From positions 4,588,001-4,652,000 of the forward strand of contig NZ_CP017279.1 of NCBI RefSeq assembly GCF_001750725.1: 64,000 nucleotides of DNA, read 5' to 3'. The notes beneath the pieces were generated by a model that saw only the letters and a list, made by a program, of their open reading frames with translations, had not been told where the DNA came from and did not search any database. Positions 39,952 to 50,257 of this stretch are shown piece after piece (position 1 is the first letter of the stretch; each line of letters begins with the position of its first letter). The DNA comes from Enterobacter ludwigii (lineage in GTDB: Bacteria; Pseudomonadota; Gammaproteobacteria; Enterobacterales; Enterobacteriaceae). The position numbers were made by a program, and so were the translations under genes.

Positions 39952-40401
39952 ATGGCTGAAGTGGGCATTTTTGTCGGCACAATGTACGGCAACTCGCTGC
40001 TGGTAGCAGAAGAGGCTGAGGCGATACTCGCAGGTCAGGGCCATAAAGCCACGGTCTATGAAGACCCGGAACTGGCAGACTGGGAAAAGTACAAAGATAA
40101 ATACATTCTGGTGGTTACCTCCACTACCGGGCAGGGCGATCTGCCGGACAGCATCGTGCCGCTTTTCCAGGCAATCAAGGATCAGCTTGGCTATCAGCCG
40201 GATGTTCACTACGGCATCATTGCTCTGGGCGACAGTTCTTACGCCAATTTCTGCGGCGGTGGTAAGCAGTTCGATGCGCTTTTGCAGGAACAGAGCGCGC
40301 AACGCGTCGGTGAGATGCTGCTGATTGATGCCGGTGAACACCCTGAGCCAGAGAGTGAATCGAACCCGTGGGTTGAACACTGGGCAACGCTGCTTAAATA
40401 A
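39952..40401 (+). CDS. yqcA: YqcA, flavodoxin
   Basis: A 149-residue flavodoxin-like protein, the length of E. coli YqcA. The phosphate-binding loop is [15 protein letters not shown], near residue 8, and the second FMN loop [11 protein letters not shown]. It is a predicted cytoplasmic electron carrier of unknown partner. It is the last gene of yqcC-truC-yqcA and ends before a hairpin terminator. Confidence 0.95.
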   Translation: MAEVGIFVGTMYGNSLLVAEEAEAILAGQGHKATVYEDPELADWEKYKDKYILVVTSTTGQGDLPDSIVPLFQAIKDQLGYQPDVHYGIIALGDSSYANFCGGGKQFDALLQEQSAQRVGEMLLIDAGEHPEPESESNPWVEHWATLLK

Positions 40402-40466
40402 CCCTCTGGCCGGGCAGCCCTTCGCATACCCGGGCCCCCGCGCCCACGTGGCGCGAGCGCAAACAC

Positions 40467-40499
40467 AAAACGGTAACGTCGGTTACCGTTTTGCTTTTC
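40467..40499 (+). terminator. Intrinsic terminator after yqcA
   Basis: AAAACGGTAAC/GTTACCGTTTT pair around a 4-base loop, then TTGCTTTTC. It lies 66 bases past the yqcA stop. Confidence 0.85.
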
Positions 40500-40773
40500 T
40501 CCCGCCTTCCGGCGAATTCCGTGAACTACCTTCCACTGCTTTGGGCTTATGCCCCAAACAACTTCTCATTGACCCCTCAATGTTGTGTTCATGCACGGTG
40601 AGGGACAGAGGCACTTCTCCCTATACTTTTCCGGTCAGTCATCAAAAAGGCAGTGCGCACTATAAAACGGCATCAAGCCGTACCAAAACTGCCAAATACT
40701 AACCCTCATTCTGGTTACCCTACCGGTGCTGTACAGAATGAACTGGCGAGAGCCTGGATTCAGGAGTGCAACA
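40500..40773 (+). promoter_or_regulatory. Upstream region of gudP with two inverted repeats
   Basis: No gene is seen in this 274-bp stretch. A TTTGGGC/GCCCCAAA type repeat lies at 40540-40557, and a perfect CATTGA-CCCC-TCAATG repeat at 40567-40582. In E. coli the gud operon is activated by the sugar-diacid regulator CdaR; these repeats are candidates for its site, but this is an inference. AGGAG at 40762-40766 serves the gudP start. Confidence 0.5.
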
Positions 40774-42129
40774 ATGAGTACATTAAGCCACGCGGCGAGC
40801 AGCGCTGAGAAGCGCACAAATGCGCGCTACTGGATAGTGGTGATGCTGTTTATCGTCACATCCTTTAACTATGGTGACCGTGCCACGCTGTCGATTGCCG
40901 GTTCTGAAATGGCAAAAGACATCGGTCTTGATCCGGTTGGCATGGGCTACGTTTTCTCCGCATTTTCATGGGCCTACGTTATCGGCCAAATTCCTGGCGG
41001 CTGGCTGCTTGATCGTTTTGGCTCCAAACGCGTCTATTTCTGGTCCATCTTCATCTGGTCGGCATTTACCCTGTTGCAGGGCTTCGTCGATGTGTTCAAC
41101 GGATTTGGCATCATTGTTGCGCTCTTCACCCTGCGCTTCCTGGTGGGCTTAGCCGAAGCACCTTCCTTCCCCGGTAACAGCCGTATTGTGGCGGCGTGGT
41201 TCCCGGCGCAGGAGAGGGGAACGGCGGTAGCAATTTTTAACTCTGCGCAATACTTTGCGACGGTGATCTTTGCCCCCATTATGGGCTGGCTGACGCATGA
41301 AGTGGGCTGGTCACATGTCTTCTTCTTTATGGGTGGTCTTGGGATCATCATTAGCTTCGTCTGGCTGAAAGTGATCCACGAACCGAACCAGCATCCCGGC
41401 GTGAATAAAAAAGAGCTGGAGTACATTGCTGAAGGCGGGGCGCTGATCAACATGGATCTGAAATCGGCAAAAGCAAAAGTGCCGTTCAGTCAGAAATGGG
41501 CGCAGATCAAACAGCTCGTCGGCTCGCGCATGATGATCGGCATCTATCTGGGCCAGTATTGCATTAACGCCTTAACCTACTTCTTCATCACCTGGTTCCC
41601 GGTTTACCTGGTGCAGGCGCGCGGGATGTCGATCCTGAAAGCGGGCTTTGTGGCGTCAGTCCCGGCTATCTGCGGTTTTGTAGGAGGCGTGCTGGGGGGC
41701 GTGATTTCCGACTGGCTGATGCGTCGTACAGGCTCTTTGAATATCGCGCGTAAAACGCCGATTGTGCTCGGCATGCTGCTCTCCATGACCATGGTGTTCT
41801 GTAACTACGTCAGCGCTGAGTGGATGATTATTGGCTTTATGGCGATGGCCTTCTTCGGTAAAGGGATCGGTGCCCTCGGCTGGGCGGTCATGGCGGATAC
41901 CGCACCGAAAGAGATCAGCGGCCTGAGCGGTGGACTGTTCAACATGTTTGGCAACATCTCCGGGATTGTGACCCCCATTGCCATCGGCTACATCGTGGGA
42001 ACCACCGGCTCCTTCAACGGCGCGCTGATTTACGTTGGCGTACACGCGCTGGTGGCGGTCCTGAGCTACCTGGTTCTGGTGGGTGATATCAAGCGCGTGG
42101 AACTTAAACCTGTAGTGGAGCGCGGCTGA
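40774..42129 (+). CDS. gudP: GudP, D-glucarate/galactarate transporter
   Basis: GudP is a major facilitator of the anion:cation symporter (phthalate/tartrate-like) group that brings in D-glucarate and related diacids. The start at 40774 ([15 protein letters not shown], 451 aa) follows AGGAG; the upstream extension is not conserved. About twelve hydrophobic segments are visible, with the loop motif [13 protein letters not shown] after the second. Its stop overlaps the gudX start (TGATG), so gudP-gudX-gudD form one operon. Confidence 0.96.
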   Translation: MSTLSHAASSAEKRTNARYWIVVMLFIVTSFNYGDRATLSIAGSEMAKDIGLDPVGMGYVFSAFSWAYVIGQIPGGWLLDRFGSKRVYFWSIFIWSAFTLLQGFVDVFNGFGIIVALFTLRFLVGLAEAPSFPGNSRIVAAWFPAQERGTAVAIFNSAQYFATVIFAPIMGWLTHEVGWSHVFFFMGGLGIIISFVWLKVIHEPNQHPGVNKKELEYIAEGGALINMDLKSAKAKVPFSQKWAQIKQLVGSRMMIGIYLGQYCINALTYFFITWFPVYLVQARGMSILKAGFVASVPAICGFVGGVLGGVISDWLMRRTGSLNIARKTPIVLGMLLSMTMVFCNYVSAEWMIIGFMAMAFFGKGIGALGWAVMADTAPKEISGLSGGLFNMFGNISGIVTPIAIGYIVGTTGSFNGALIYVGVHALVAVLSYLVLVGDIKRVELKPVVERG

Positions 42130-43469
42130 TGACGACTCAATCAAGCCCGGTGATTACCGACATGAAGGTCATACCGGTGGCCGGACAGGACAGTATGCTG
42201 CTCAACATCGGTGGCGCACATAACGCCTGGTTTACCCGTAATATCGTGGTGCTGACGGATTCCGCGGGCCACACCGGCGTTGGGGAAGCGCCGGGTGGCG
42301 AGGTTATCCACCAGACGCTGGTAGACGCCATTCCGCTGGTCGTCGGGAAGGAGGTAGCTCGCCTCAATAACGTGGTGCAGCGGGTGCACAAGGGCAATCA
42401 GTCGGCAGACTTTGACACGTTCGGCAAAGGCGCCTGGACGTTCGAACTGCGCGTCAACGCTGTCGCCGCGCTGGAGGCTGCGCTGCTTGATTTACTGGGT
42501 AAGGCGCTGAAGGTCCCGGTCTGCGAACTGCTGGGGCCAGGAAAACAGCGCGACGCGGTGACGGTGCTCGGTTATCTGTTTTATGTTGGCGATCGCAACA
42601 AAACCGACCTGCCTTATCTGGCGCATTCCCCTGGCGACCATGAGTGGTATCACCTGCGTCACCAGGAGGCACTTTCCGGTGAGGCGGTGGTTCGGCTGGC
42701 GGAAGCCGCGCAGGATCGCTACGGATTTAAAGATTTCAAGCTGAAAGGCGGCGTATTGCCCGGCGAGCAGGAGATTGAAACTGCCCGCGCGCTCAAAAAA
42801 CGCTTCCCGGATGCGCGCATCACGGTGGATCCGAACGGTGCATGGCTGCTGGATGAGGCCATTGCCTTATGCAAAGGGCTGGACGACGTGTTGACCTACG
42901 CGGAGGACCCGTGCGGGGCCGAGCAGGGCTTCTCCGGTCGTGAAGTGATGGCGGAATTCCGGCGTGCCACCGGTTTACCGGTGGCCACCAATATGATCGC
43001 CACCAACTGGCGTGAAATGGGCCATGCGGTGATGCTGAACGCGGTCGATATTCCGCTGGCGGACCCGCATTTCTGGACACTCTCAGGTGCCGTTCGCGTC
43101 GCACAGCTCTGCGACGAATGGGGACTGACCTGGGGTTGTCACTCCAACAACCATTTCGACATTTCGCTGGCGATGTTTACGCACGTTGGCGCGGCGGCTC
43201 CGGGCAACCCGACCGCCATTGATACCCACTGGATTTGGCAGGAGGGAGAAGCCCGCCTGACAAAAGAACCGCTGGTAATCAAAAATGGCAAGATTGCCGT
43301 ACCAGATGCACCGGGGCTGGGCGTTGAGCTTGACTGGGATCAGGTTCATCACGCGCATGAGGCGTATAAAAAACTGCCAGGCGGCGCGCGTAACGACGCG
43401 GGGCCGATGCAGTACCTGATCCCCGGCTGGACATTTGATCGTAAGCGCCCTGTTTTTGGACGTCACTGA
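42129..43469 (+). CDS. gudX: GudX, glucarate dehydratase-related protein
   Basis: GudX is an enolase-superfamily protein paralogous to GudD; in E. coli the purified protein shows only weak glucarate and idarate dehydratase activity. The 446 residues match E. coli. The lysine motif [13 protein letters not shown], the metal ligands in VDPNGAW and YAEDPCG, and the catalytic His in [10 protein letters not shown] are all present, so it looks catalytically competent. It is coupled to gudP by a 1-base overlap and lies 15 bases before gudD. Confidence 0.96.
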   Translation: MTTQSSPVITDMKVIPVAGQDSMLLNIGGAHNAWFTRNIVVLTDSAGHTGVGEAPGGEVIHQTLVDAIPLVVGKEVARLNNVVQRVHKGNQSADFDTFGKGAWTFELRVNAVAALEAALLDLLGKALKVPVCELLGPGKQRDAVTVLGYLFYVGDRNKTDLPYLAHSPGDHEWYHLRHQEALSGEAVVRLAEAAQDRYGFKDFKLKGGVLPGEQEIETARALKKRFPDARITVDPNGAWLLDEAIALCKGLDDVLTYAEDPCGAEQGFSGREVMAEFRRATGLPVATNMIATNWREMGHAVMLNAVDIPLADPHFWTLSGAVRVAQLCDEWGLTWGCHSNNHFDISLAMFTHVGAAAPGNPTAIDTHWIWQEGEARLTKEPLVIKNGKIAVPDAPGLGVELDWDQVHHAHEAYKKLPGGARNDAGPMQYLIPGWTFDRKRPVFGRH

Positions 43470-43484
43470 TAAAAGGATTGAACG

Positions 43485-44822
43485 ATGAGTACTTTTACTA
43501 CCCCTGTAGTCACTGCCATGCAGATCATTCCGGTCGCCGGCCATGACAGCATGTTGATGAACCTGAGCGGAGCGCATGCGCCGTTTTTCACCCGCAATAT
43601 TGTCATTATCAACGATAACTCCGGGCATACCGGCGTGGGTGAAATCCCCGGTGGTGAGAAGATCCGCAAAACGCTGGAAGAGGCCGCTCCGCTGGTGGTG
43701 GGAAAAACGCTGGGCGAATATAAAAATATCCTCAATACCGTGCGAAGCACCTTCGCTGACCGTGATGCCGGTGGTCGTGGTCTGCAAACCTTCGACCTGC
43801 GAACCACCATTCACGTGGTCACCGGTATCGAAGCCGCGATGCTGGATCTGCTGGGCCAACACCTGGGCGTTAACGTTGCGTCGCTGCTGGGCGAAGGCCA
43901 GCAGCGCAGTGAAGTGGAAATGCTGGGCTATCTATTCTTCGTTGGCGACCGCACGCTGACGCCGCTGCCGTACCAGAACCAGGCGGATGAAAAATGTGAC
44001 TGGTACCGACTCCGCCACGAAGACGCGATGACCCCGGATGCGGTGGTGCGCCTGGCGGAAGCCGCGTACGAAAAATATGGCTTCAACGATTTCAAACTGA
44101 AGGGCGGCGTGCTTGCGGGTGAACAGGAGGCGGAAGCCATTACCGCGCTGGCAAAACGTTTCCCGCAGGCGCGCGTCACGCTCGACCCGAACGGTGCCTG
44201 GTCTCTGGATGAAGCTATCCGCATTGGTAAACAACTGAAAGGCGTGCTGGCGTACGCGGAAGATCCGTGCGGGGCTGAGCAGGGCTTCTCGGGCCGTGAA
44301 GTGATGGCGGAATTCCGTCGCGCCACCGGTTTACCCACTGCGACCAATATGATTGCCACCGACTGGCGTCAGATGGGGCACACCCTGTCGTTACAGTCTG
44401 TCGATATTCCGCTGGCAGACCCCCACTTCTGGACGATGCAGGGGTCGGTGCGTGTGGCACAGATGTGTCATGAATTTGGCCTGACCTGGGGCTCGCACTC
44501 CAATAACCACTTTGATGTCTCGCTGGCGATGTTCACCCACGTGGCCGCTGCTGCACCGGGCACGATCACCGCTATCGATACCCACTGGATCTGGCAGGAA
44601 GGAAATCAGCGTCTGACCAGAGAGCCGTTTGAGATCAAAGGAGGCATGGTGCAGGTGCCAACCACGCCGGGTCTGGGCATTGAGCTGGATATGGATCAGG
44701 TGATGAAAGCCCACGAGCTGTATCAAAAACATGGCCTGGGGGCACGCGATGATGCGATGGCCATGCAATATTTGATACCTGACTGGAAATTCGACAATAA
44801 ACGCCCGTGCATGGTACGATAA
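43485..44822 (+). CDS. gudD: GudD, D-glucarate dehydratase
   Basis: GudD removes water from D-glucarate (and L-idarate) to give 5-dehydro-4-deoxyglucarate, the first catabolic step. The 445 residues compare with 446 in E. coli. It is a mandelate-racemase-type enolase-superfamily enzyme with [13 protein letters not shown] (general-base lysine), LDPNGAW and [11 protein letters not shown] (magnesium ligands), and [10 protein letters not shown] (catalytic His). It is the tandem paralogue of gudX, 15 bases upstream, with AAAGGATTG before the start. Confidence 0.97.
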   Translation: MSTFTTPVVTAMQIIPVAGHDSMLMNLSGAHAPFFTRNIVIINDNSGHTGVGEIPGGEKIRKTLEEAAPLVVGKTLGEYKNILNTVRSTFADRDAGGRGLQTFDLRTTIHVVTGIEAAMLDLLGQHLGVNVASLLGEGQQRSEVEMLGYLFFVGDRTLTPLPYQNQADEKCDWYRLRHEDAMTPDAVVRLAEAAYEKYGFNDFKLKGGVLAGEQEAEAITALAKRFPQARVTLDPNGAWSLDEAIRIGKQLKGVLAYAEDPCGAEQGFSGREVMAEFRRATGLPTATNMIATDWRQMGHTLSLQSVDIPLADPHFWTMQGSVRVAQMCHEFGLTWGSHSNNHFDVSLAMFTHVAAAAPGTITAIDTHWIWQEGNQRLTREPFEIKGGMVQVPTTPGLGIELDMDQVMKAHELYQKHGLGARDDAMAMQYLIPDWKFDNKRPCMVR

Positions 44823-44832
44823 ACGCATTGGG

Positions 44833-44857
44833 ACCGCTCCCATGAGCGGTCGTTTAC
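44833..44857 (+). other. Stem-loop between gudD and garK
   Basis: GACCGCT (44833-44839) pairs with AGCGGTC (44846-44852) around a 6-base loop, followed by GTTTA. This is too weak in T residues for a full terminator. It may reduce read-through into garK or mark a processing site. Confidence 0.5.
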
Positions 44858-44898
44858 GTGGGTATGCTTAACGTAATGACTATGCGTAAGGATGGCTT

Positions 44899-46044
44899 AT
44901 GAAGATTGTTATCGCACCGGATTCGTATAAGGAAAGCCTGAGTGCCCTTGAGGTAGCCACCGCGATTGAGCAGGGCTTTCGCGAGATTTTCCCCGCGGCT
45001 GACTTTGTGAAATTGCCGGTCGCCGATGGTGGAGAAGGTACCGTAGAAGCTATGGTGGCGGCGACGCAGGGGCGCATTGTCCATGCCTCTGTCTCAGGCC
45101 CGCTGGGTGAGCCTGTGGACGGTTTCTATGGCATCTCCGGTGATGAACAGTGCGCGTTTATTGAAATGGCGGCGGCAAGCGGTCTGGAGCTGGTCGCGCC
45201 TTCGCAACGCAATCCCCTTCTTACCACCTCCTGGGGGACCGGCGAGCTTATCCGGCACGCGCTGGATGCGGGCGTTAAGCATATTATTATTGGCATTGGC
45301 GGCAGCGCCACCAATGACGGCGGTGCCGGCATGGTGCAGGCGCTGGGGGTAAAGCTGCTGGATACCAACGAGCAGCCCCTTGGACAGGGGGGCGGCGAGC
45401 TGGCAAAACTGGCCCGTATCGACCTGAGCGGGCTGGATAAGCGTCTGGCGGAGTGCCGGATTGAAGTCGCCTGTGACGTCACTAATCCGCTCACCGGAGA
45501 CGAAGGGGCATCCGCGGTCTTTGGCCCGCAAAAAGGCGCCACGCCGGAGATGATTGTGACCCTGGATAACGCCCTGGCGCATTACGCGCAGGTCATTGCC
45601 CGGGATCTGGATATCGACGTCATCAACCTTGCCGGCGGCGGTGCGGCGGGTGGAATGGGGGCGGCACTCTACGCTTTCTGCGGTGCGCAGCTTCGTCAGG
45701 GGATTGAGATTGTCACCGATGCGCTGCATCTGGCAGAGCAGGTGGCTAACGCCGATCTGGTGATTACGGGAGAAGGGCGCATTGACAGCCAGACGATCCA
45801 CGGGAAAGTGCCGGTGGGCGTCGCGAAGGTGGCTAAACGCTTTAATAAACCGGTCATCGGTATTGCGGGTAGCCTGACGGCGGATGTCGGGGTGGTACAT
45901 AATCACGGCATCGACGCGGTATTCAGCGTGATTTATACCATCTGTTCGCTGGAGGACGCGCTGGAAAATGCCAGCGACAATGTGCGGATGGCCGCACGCA
46001 ATATCGCTGCAGTGCTGAAAGTGGGGCAGGCGTTCAGGCTCTGA
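44899..46044 (+). CDS. garK: Glycerate 2-kinase, GarK-type
   Basis: The enzyme phosphorylates D-glycerate to 2-phosphoglycerate, the last step by which the tartronate-semialdehyde half of glucarate enters glycolysis. The 381 residues match the GarK/GlxK family, with the N-terminal [20 protein letters not shown] start, [12 protein letters not shown] near residue 41, and [14 protein letters not shown] near residue 133. It lies 76 bases behind gudD. In E. coli K-12 this position is empty and garK sits in the galactarate cluster. I cannot fully exclude the glxK orthologue. Confidence 0.92.
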   Translation: MKIVIAPDSYKESLSALEVATAIEQGFREIFPAADFVKLPVADGGEGTVEAMVAATQGRIVHASVSGPLGEPVDGFYGISGDEQCAFIEMAAASGLELVAPSQRNPLLTTSWGTGELIRHALDAGVKHIIIGIGGSATNDGGAGMVQALGVKLLDTNEQPLGQGGGELAKLARIDLSGLDKRLAECRIEVACDVTNPLTGDEGASAVFGPQKGATPEMIVTLDNALAHYAQVIARDLDIDVINLAGGGAAGGMGAALYAFCGAQLRQGIEIVTDALHLAEQVANADLVITGEGRIDSQTIHGKVPVGVAKVAKRFNKPVIGIAGSLTADVGVVHNHGIDAVFSVIYTICSLEDALENASDNVRMAARNIAAVLKVGQAFRL

Positions 46045-46061
46045 ACGGCGGGCAATCCTGT

Positions 46062-46086
46062 TTGCCCTCTCCCGGCGGGAGAGGGC
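46062..46086. repeat. Intergenic palindrome between garK and barA
   Basis: TGCCCTCTCCC-GGC-GGGAGAGGGCA is a perfect 11-bp stem between two convergent genes. Without a T-run it is more a REP-like dispersed element than a standard terminator. Confidence 0.7.
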
Positions 46087-46090
46087 AACG

Positions 46091-48850
46091 CTAGTTGCCT
46101 AACACCTTCATGGCTTCCCGCGTCACATTATCCATCTCATCCAGCAGCTCCAGAAATTCCGGTTCAAGATCTGTTTCCGGCGTGCCCGCGCGAAGCTGTT
46201 GCTCCAGCAGCTGGCAGAGATTCTTCAGCCGCGGCACACCGCTGTAGCCGCAGCTACCGTGCAGCTTATGAATGGCTTCCAGCAGATCTTCCGGGTTTTC
46301 ACCCACCAGCTGCTCTTCGACCTTATTACGAATTTCCGGCAGAAACGCGACCAGCATTTGCAGCATATCGCGGGCCAAATCAGGCTTACCCGCCGCCTGG
46401 CGCAGCGCAAGCTGCCAGTCAAAGGTGGCGTTTTGATTGACGCTGATTTCCACCGGTTCGGACGATACCGTGTACGTTCCGCCGATATGCCCCGGCTTAT
46501 AGCGTAACAGCAGGCTATGCAGCTTCTCTTCGTCAATAGGTTTGGCCAGATAATCATTCATTCCGGCGCTCAGCAGCTTCTCTTTCTGGCCGGCCATCGC
46601 ATGAGCGGTGACCGCAATCACCGGCGTTTGCTGCTGATGCGGGAGCTGACGGATCAGCTCGCAGGCACGAATGCCATCCATGCCGGGCATCTGAATATCC
46701 ATCAGAATTAAATCGAACTGCATCTGTTTCGCATGCTCAACCGCCTGCGCACCGCTGGTACACAGCTCTACGTGCTGAACCTGATCTTCAAGCAACACGC
46801 CAATCAGCTTCAGGTTGGCCGGATTATCATCCACCGCCATAACGCTCATCGGCAATTTTTGTTCATCGTCAATCAGCGGCAGGACGTGCTGGCTCAGACG
46901 ACAGTATTCCGTCAGTGCTGGCAGCAGGCGGGTCGCGGTAAGTGGCTTAAGCAGGCAGGCGGCGGCCCCGTCATTTTTTAACTCTTCCGCATTGATCTGG
47001 GCATGACACGGCAGGGCCAGCAGCAGGTAGTCGGTCATCGATGCGGCTTTCGCCAGCCGTTCCTGTTGCATAGTGAGCTCGCCGGTAAAGGTGACCGGGA
47101 CCCCCAACAGCAGGATGTCGTAATGCTCCACGGCAAGCGCTGAGAAGGTAGGACTGTAGATCACCTCCAGCGGCGTGGTGCTTAAGATATCAAGCGTACA
47201 CTGCGCCGCTGCGGTGTTCGGCTCAACGTAGGCAAGGCGCATTCCTTTCAGGCAATTGGTTACCGGACCGTCGGTCAGCACGTTCGGGTTAAGGTCCAGA
47301 TTGATATGGAACCAGAACGTGGAGCCCCGGTTTGGCTGGCTGTGGAAAGAGATATCTCCCCCCATCTCCTTAACCAGTTTCTGTGTGATAACCAGACCCA
47401 GCCCCGTGCCGCCATGACGTCTGGAAATACTTGCATCGGCCTGACGAAACGCCTGGAACAGACGGGACTGATCCCGCTCCGGAATACCGATGCCGGTATC
47501 GCGGATCTGAACTTCAATCTGAACCTTGTTATTACTGATGGAGCGCTTTTCCACCAGAATATCAATGTTGCCGCTTTCGGTGAATTTGATGGCGTTACCG
47601 ACAAGGTTTGTAATCACCTGCTGCAGGCGCAGCGGGTCGCCAATGACGTTATCCGGCACGTCATTTTTAATGTTGAGCGTCAGCTCCAGGCCTTTATCGT
47701 GCGACGAGTGTGCGAGCAGCGTCACCACTTCATCGAGCGTGCTGCGCAGCGGGAACGGGATGCTCTCCAGGATCAGCTTGCCGGCTTCCAGCTTGGAGAA
47801 GTCCAGCACGTCGTTGATGATCGCCAGCAGGTTGTTGGCCGAGCGCTCAATGGTGTGCAGATGATCGCGCTGGGTTGGGTTCAGCTCGCTTTTTAGCGTC
47901 AGACGGGTAAAGCCAATCACGCCATTGAGCGGCGTACGCAGCTCGTGGGACATATTCGCGAGGAACTCGGATTTGATACGTGCGGCTTCCTGCGCGCGTT
48001 TTTTCGCCAGATCCAGCTCAACGTTCTGAATCTCCATCTGCTCCAGGGTTTCGCGCAGGTCAGAGGTCGCCTGGTCGACGTTGTGCTGCATCTCTTCGTG
48101 ATACGCTGCCAGCGACATCGCCATCGAGTTAATGCCGTTTTTGAGCATATCGAGCTCGCCCAGCATAAACCCTTCCACCCGGCTGTCGAGCTGACCCCGG
48201 CGAATGCGGTCGACGGTGTTAACCATGTTGCGAATGGGCCCCGTCACGTCACGCATCAGGCGCCAGCCGAAGATAAGTGCAATCCCGATACAGAACAGCA
48301 TCATAACGCCGGAGATGAAAATTTCTTTGTACTGCTGCAGACGCACCGACTTGAGATCCAGCTCCAGCGCCACATATCCGAGCATATTGTCGCTGGATTT
48401 GGCGTCAGATTGGGCGGATTCATCGGGTGAATAGCTTTCCGAAATAATCGGGGTGCGCAGGATCATGATATCGCCGCGTCGCAGCACGGTGAGGTGGCGC
48501 GGGAAGGGCGTACCGTCAGGAATTTTCAGGGCCGCTGGATCCAGATGAAAATTCGAGGTGACAAAGAGGCGGTTATGCTCGTCGTAAACGGAGATGGCAC
48601 GCACGATATCCGAATGACGGCGGTGCAGCACGCTGATTAACTGACCTATCGATTCGCGGTTTTGCAGGTTCATCCCATACTCACTGGAGACGGCCAGCGG
48701 TTCGATAATGCTGGCACCGGCATCTTCCAGTTGCCGCTGCAAATCGTTATAGCGGTGCACCACAAAAAAGATACTCAGCAGCAAACCGATGAGAACGGTG
48801 GGGGCGAGGATCAAAATCATCATGCGCGCGCGCAGGCTGTAGTTGGTCAT
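46091..48850 (-). CDS. barA: BarA, hybrid sensor histidine kinase
   Basis: BarA senses short-chain carboxylates such as acetate and, through an internal phosphorelay, phosphorylates UvrY, which activates csrB. The 919 residues compare with 918 in E. coli. The domains in order are two membrane segments (about 9-31 and 175-195) around a periplasmic sensor, HAMP, HisKA with the histidine in [13 protein letters not shown] (about H302), HATPase, receiver with Asp in [13 protein letters not shown] (about D718), and a C-terminal Hpt domain with [11 protein letters not shown]. It is divergent from rlmD. Confidence 0.98.
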   Translation of the reverse strand: MTNYSLRARMMILILAPTVLIGLLLSIFFVVHRYNDLQRQLEDAGASIIEPLAVSSEYGMNLQNRESIGQLISVLHRRHSDIVRAISVYDEHNRLFVTSNFHLDPAALKIPDGTPFPRHLTVLRRGDIMILRTPIISESYSPDESAQSDAKSSDNMLGYVALELDLKSVRLQQYKEIFISGVMMLFCIGIALIFGWRLMRDVTGPIRNMVNTVDRIRRGQLDSRVEGFMLGELDMLKNGINSMAMSLAAYHEEMQHNVDQATSDLRETLEQMEIQNVELDLAKKRAQEAARIKSEFLANMSHELRTPLNGVIGFTRLTLKSELNPTQRDHLHTIERSANNLLAIINDVLDFSKLEAGKLILESIPFPLRSTLDEVVTLLAHSSHDKGLELTLNIKNDVPDNVIGDPLRLQQVITNLVGNAIKFTESGNIDILVEKRSISNNKVQIEVQIRDTGIGIPERDQSRLFQAFRQADASISRRHGGTGLGLVITQKLVKEMGGDISFHSQPNRGSTFWFHINLDLNPNVLTDGPVTNCLKGMRLAYVEPNTAAAQCTLDILSTTPLEVIYSPTFSALAVEHYDILLLGVPVTFTGELTMQQERLAKAASMTDYLLLALPCHAQINAEELKNDGAAACLLKPLTATRLLPALTEYCRLSQHVLPLIDDEQKLPMSVMAVDDNPANLKLIGVLLEDQVQHVELCTSGAQAVEHAKQMQFDLILMDIQMPGMDGIRACELIRQLPHQQQTPVIAVTAHAMAGQKEKLLSAGMNDYLAKPIDEEKLHSLLLRYKPGHIGGTYTVSSEPVEISVNQNATFDWQLALRQAAGKPDLARDMLQMLVAFLPEIRNKVEEQLVGENPEDLLEAIHKLHGSCGYSGVPRLKNLCQLLEQQLRAGTPETDLEPEFLELLDEMDNVTREAMKVLGN

Positions 48851-48907
48851 GGCGTTCCGTTATGGGACAATTAGGATAATTATGTTTATGTGAGAAAAAT
48901 CTCGGCG

Positions 48908-50206
48908 ATGGCGCAATTCTACTCTGCAAAGCGACGCGTGACGACGCGTCAGATCATAACTGTTGAAGCCACTGACCTCGATCCCTTTGGCCAGGGGGTT
49001 GCGCGTCATAATGGTAAGACACTGTTTATAACAGGTTTACTGCCAACAGAACGAGCAGAAATTACGCTGACGGAAGATAAACGCCAGTTTGCACGCGGGC
49101 AGGTTAAGCAGCGTCATAACGATAGCCCGGACCGCGTGAAGCCTCGCTGCCCGCATTTTGGCGTCTGCGGTGGCTGCCAGCAACAGCATGTCAGCACAGA
49201 ATTACAGCAAAAAAGTAAAAGCAGCGCCCTGGCCCGCCTGCTTAAGCACGACGTCAACGAGATCATCGCCGACCAGCCCTGGGGCTATCGTCGTCGCGCG
49301 CGTTTGAGCCTGAGCTATCAGCCAAAAACTGAGCGGCTGGAGATGGGGTTTCGCAAAGCCAGCTCCAGCGATATCGTCGATATCAGGCAGTGCCCCATTT
49401 TGGTGCCCCATCTTGAGGCATTGCTTCCTGACGTGCACGCCTGCCTCTGCGGACTGGACGGCGTTCGTCACCTCGGGCACGTCGAACTGGTCATGGCCAA
49501 CAATGGCCCGCTGATGGTGCTGCGCCACACCGCGCCGCTGTCGAAAAAAGATCGCGAAAAACTGGAACGCTTTTCGCATTCCCACGAGCTGGCGCTTTTC
49601 CTTGCCCCCCAAAGCGAGATACTTGAGCAACTGACAGGTGAAGCGCCCTGGTATGCGTCAAACGGGCTACGCTTAACGTTCAGTCCGCGCGATTTCATTC
49701 AGGTAAATGATGGCGTCAATCAGCAAATGATTGAGAAAGCGCTGATGTGGCTCGATGTGCAGAAGAGCGATCGGGTACTTGACCTGTTTTGCGGAATGGG
49801 CAATTTCACGCTGCCTTTGGCCCGGCAGGCGGCAAGCGTTGTGGGTGTCGAAGGCGTTGAGGCGCTGGTGGCTAAAGGGCAGGAGAACGCACGACAGAAC
49901 GGCTTGCAAAATGTGACATTCTTTCACCAAAATCTTGAGGAAGATGTGACGCAGCAGCCGTGGGCGACGCAGGGGTTTGACAAAATTCTTCTCGACCCGG
50001 CGCGCGCAGGTGCACCGGGTGTAATGCAACATATAATTAAACTCGCGCCCAGGCGCGTGGTCTATGTTTCCTGTAACCCGGCAACGCTTGCCCGAGACAG
50101 TGAGGCATTAATCCGTGCGGGTTACCAGATTCAGCGTCTGGCAATGCTGGACATGTTCCCGCACACTGGGCATCTGGAATCGATGGTGTTGTTTGAGCAC
50201 ATCTAA
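48908..50206 (+). CDS. rlmD: RlmD (RumA), 23S rRNA m5U1939 methyltransferase
   Basis: RlmD methylates U1939 of 23S rRNA. The start at 48908 ([15 protein letters not shown], 432 aa) is chosen because it matches the E. coli protein; an ATG 18 bases upstream is in frame but not conserved. A TRAM domain (about 10-70) precedes the 4Fe-4S cysteines in [10 protein letters not shown] and QCPI, the SAM motif [15 protein letters not shown] and the catalytic cysteine in [12 protein letters not shown]. relA follows after 51 bases. Confidence 0.97.
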   Translation: MAQFYSAKRRVTTRQIITVEATDLDPFGQGVARHNGKTLFITGLLPTERAEITLTEDKRQFARGQVKQRHNDSPDRVKPRCPHFGVCGGCQQQHVSTELQQKSKSSALARLLKHDVNEIIADQPWGYRRRARLSLSYQPKTERLEMGFRKASSSDIVDIRQCPILVPHLEALLPDVHACLCGLDGVRHLGHVELVMANNGPLMVLRHTAPLSKKDREKLERFSHSHELALFLAPQSEILEQLTGEAPWYASNGLRLTFSPRDFIQVNDGVNQQMIEKALMWLDVQKSDRVLDLFCGMGNFTLPLARQAASVVGVEGVEALVAKGQENARQNGLQNVTFFHQNLEEDVTQQPWATQGFDKILLDPARAGAPGVMQHIIKLAPRRVVYVSCNPATLARDSEALIRAGYQIQRLAMLDMFPHTGHLESMVLFEHI

Positions 50207-50257
50207 TTAGTTTGGCTTGTCGACTTCGACAGGCCCTGGTCCCTAAAGGAGAGGACA

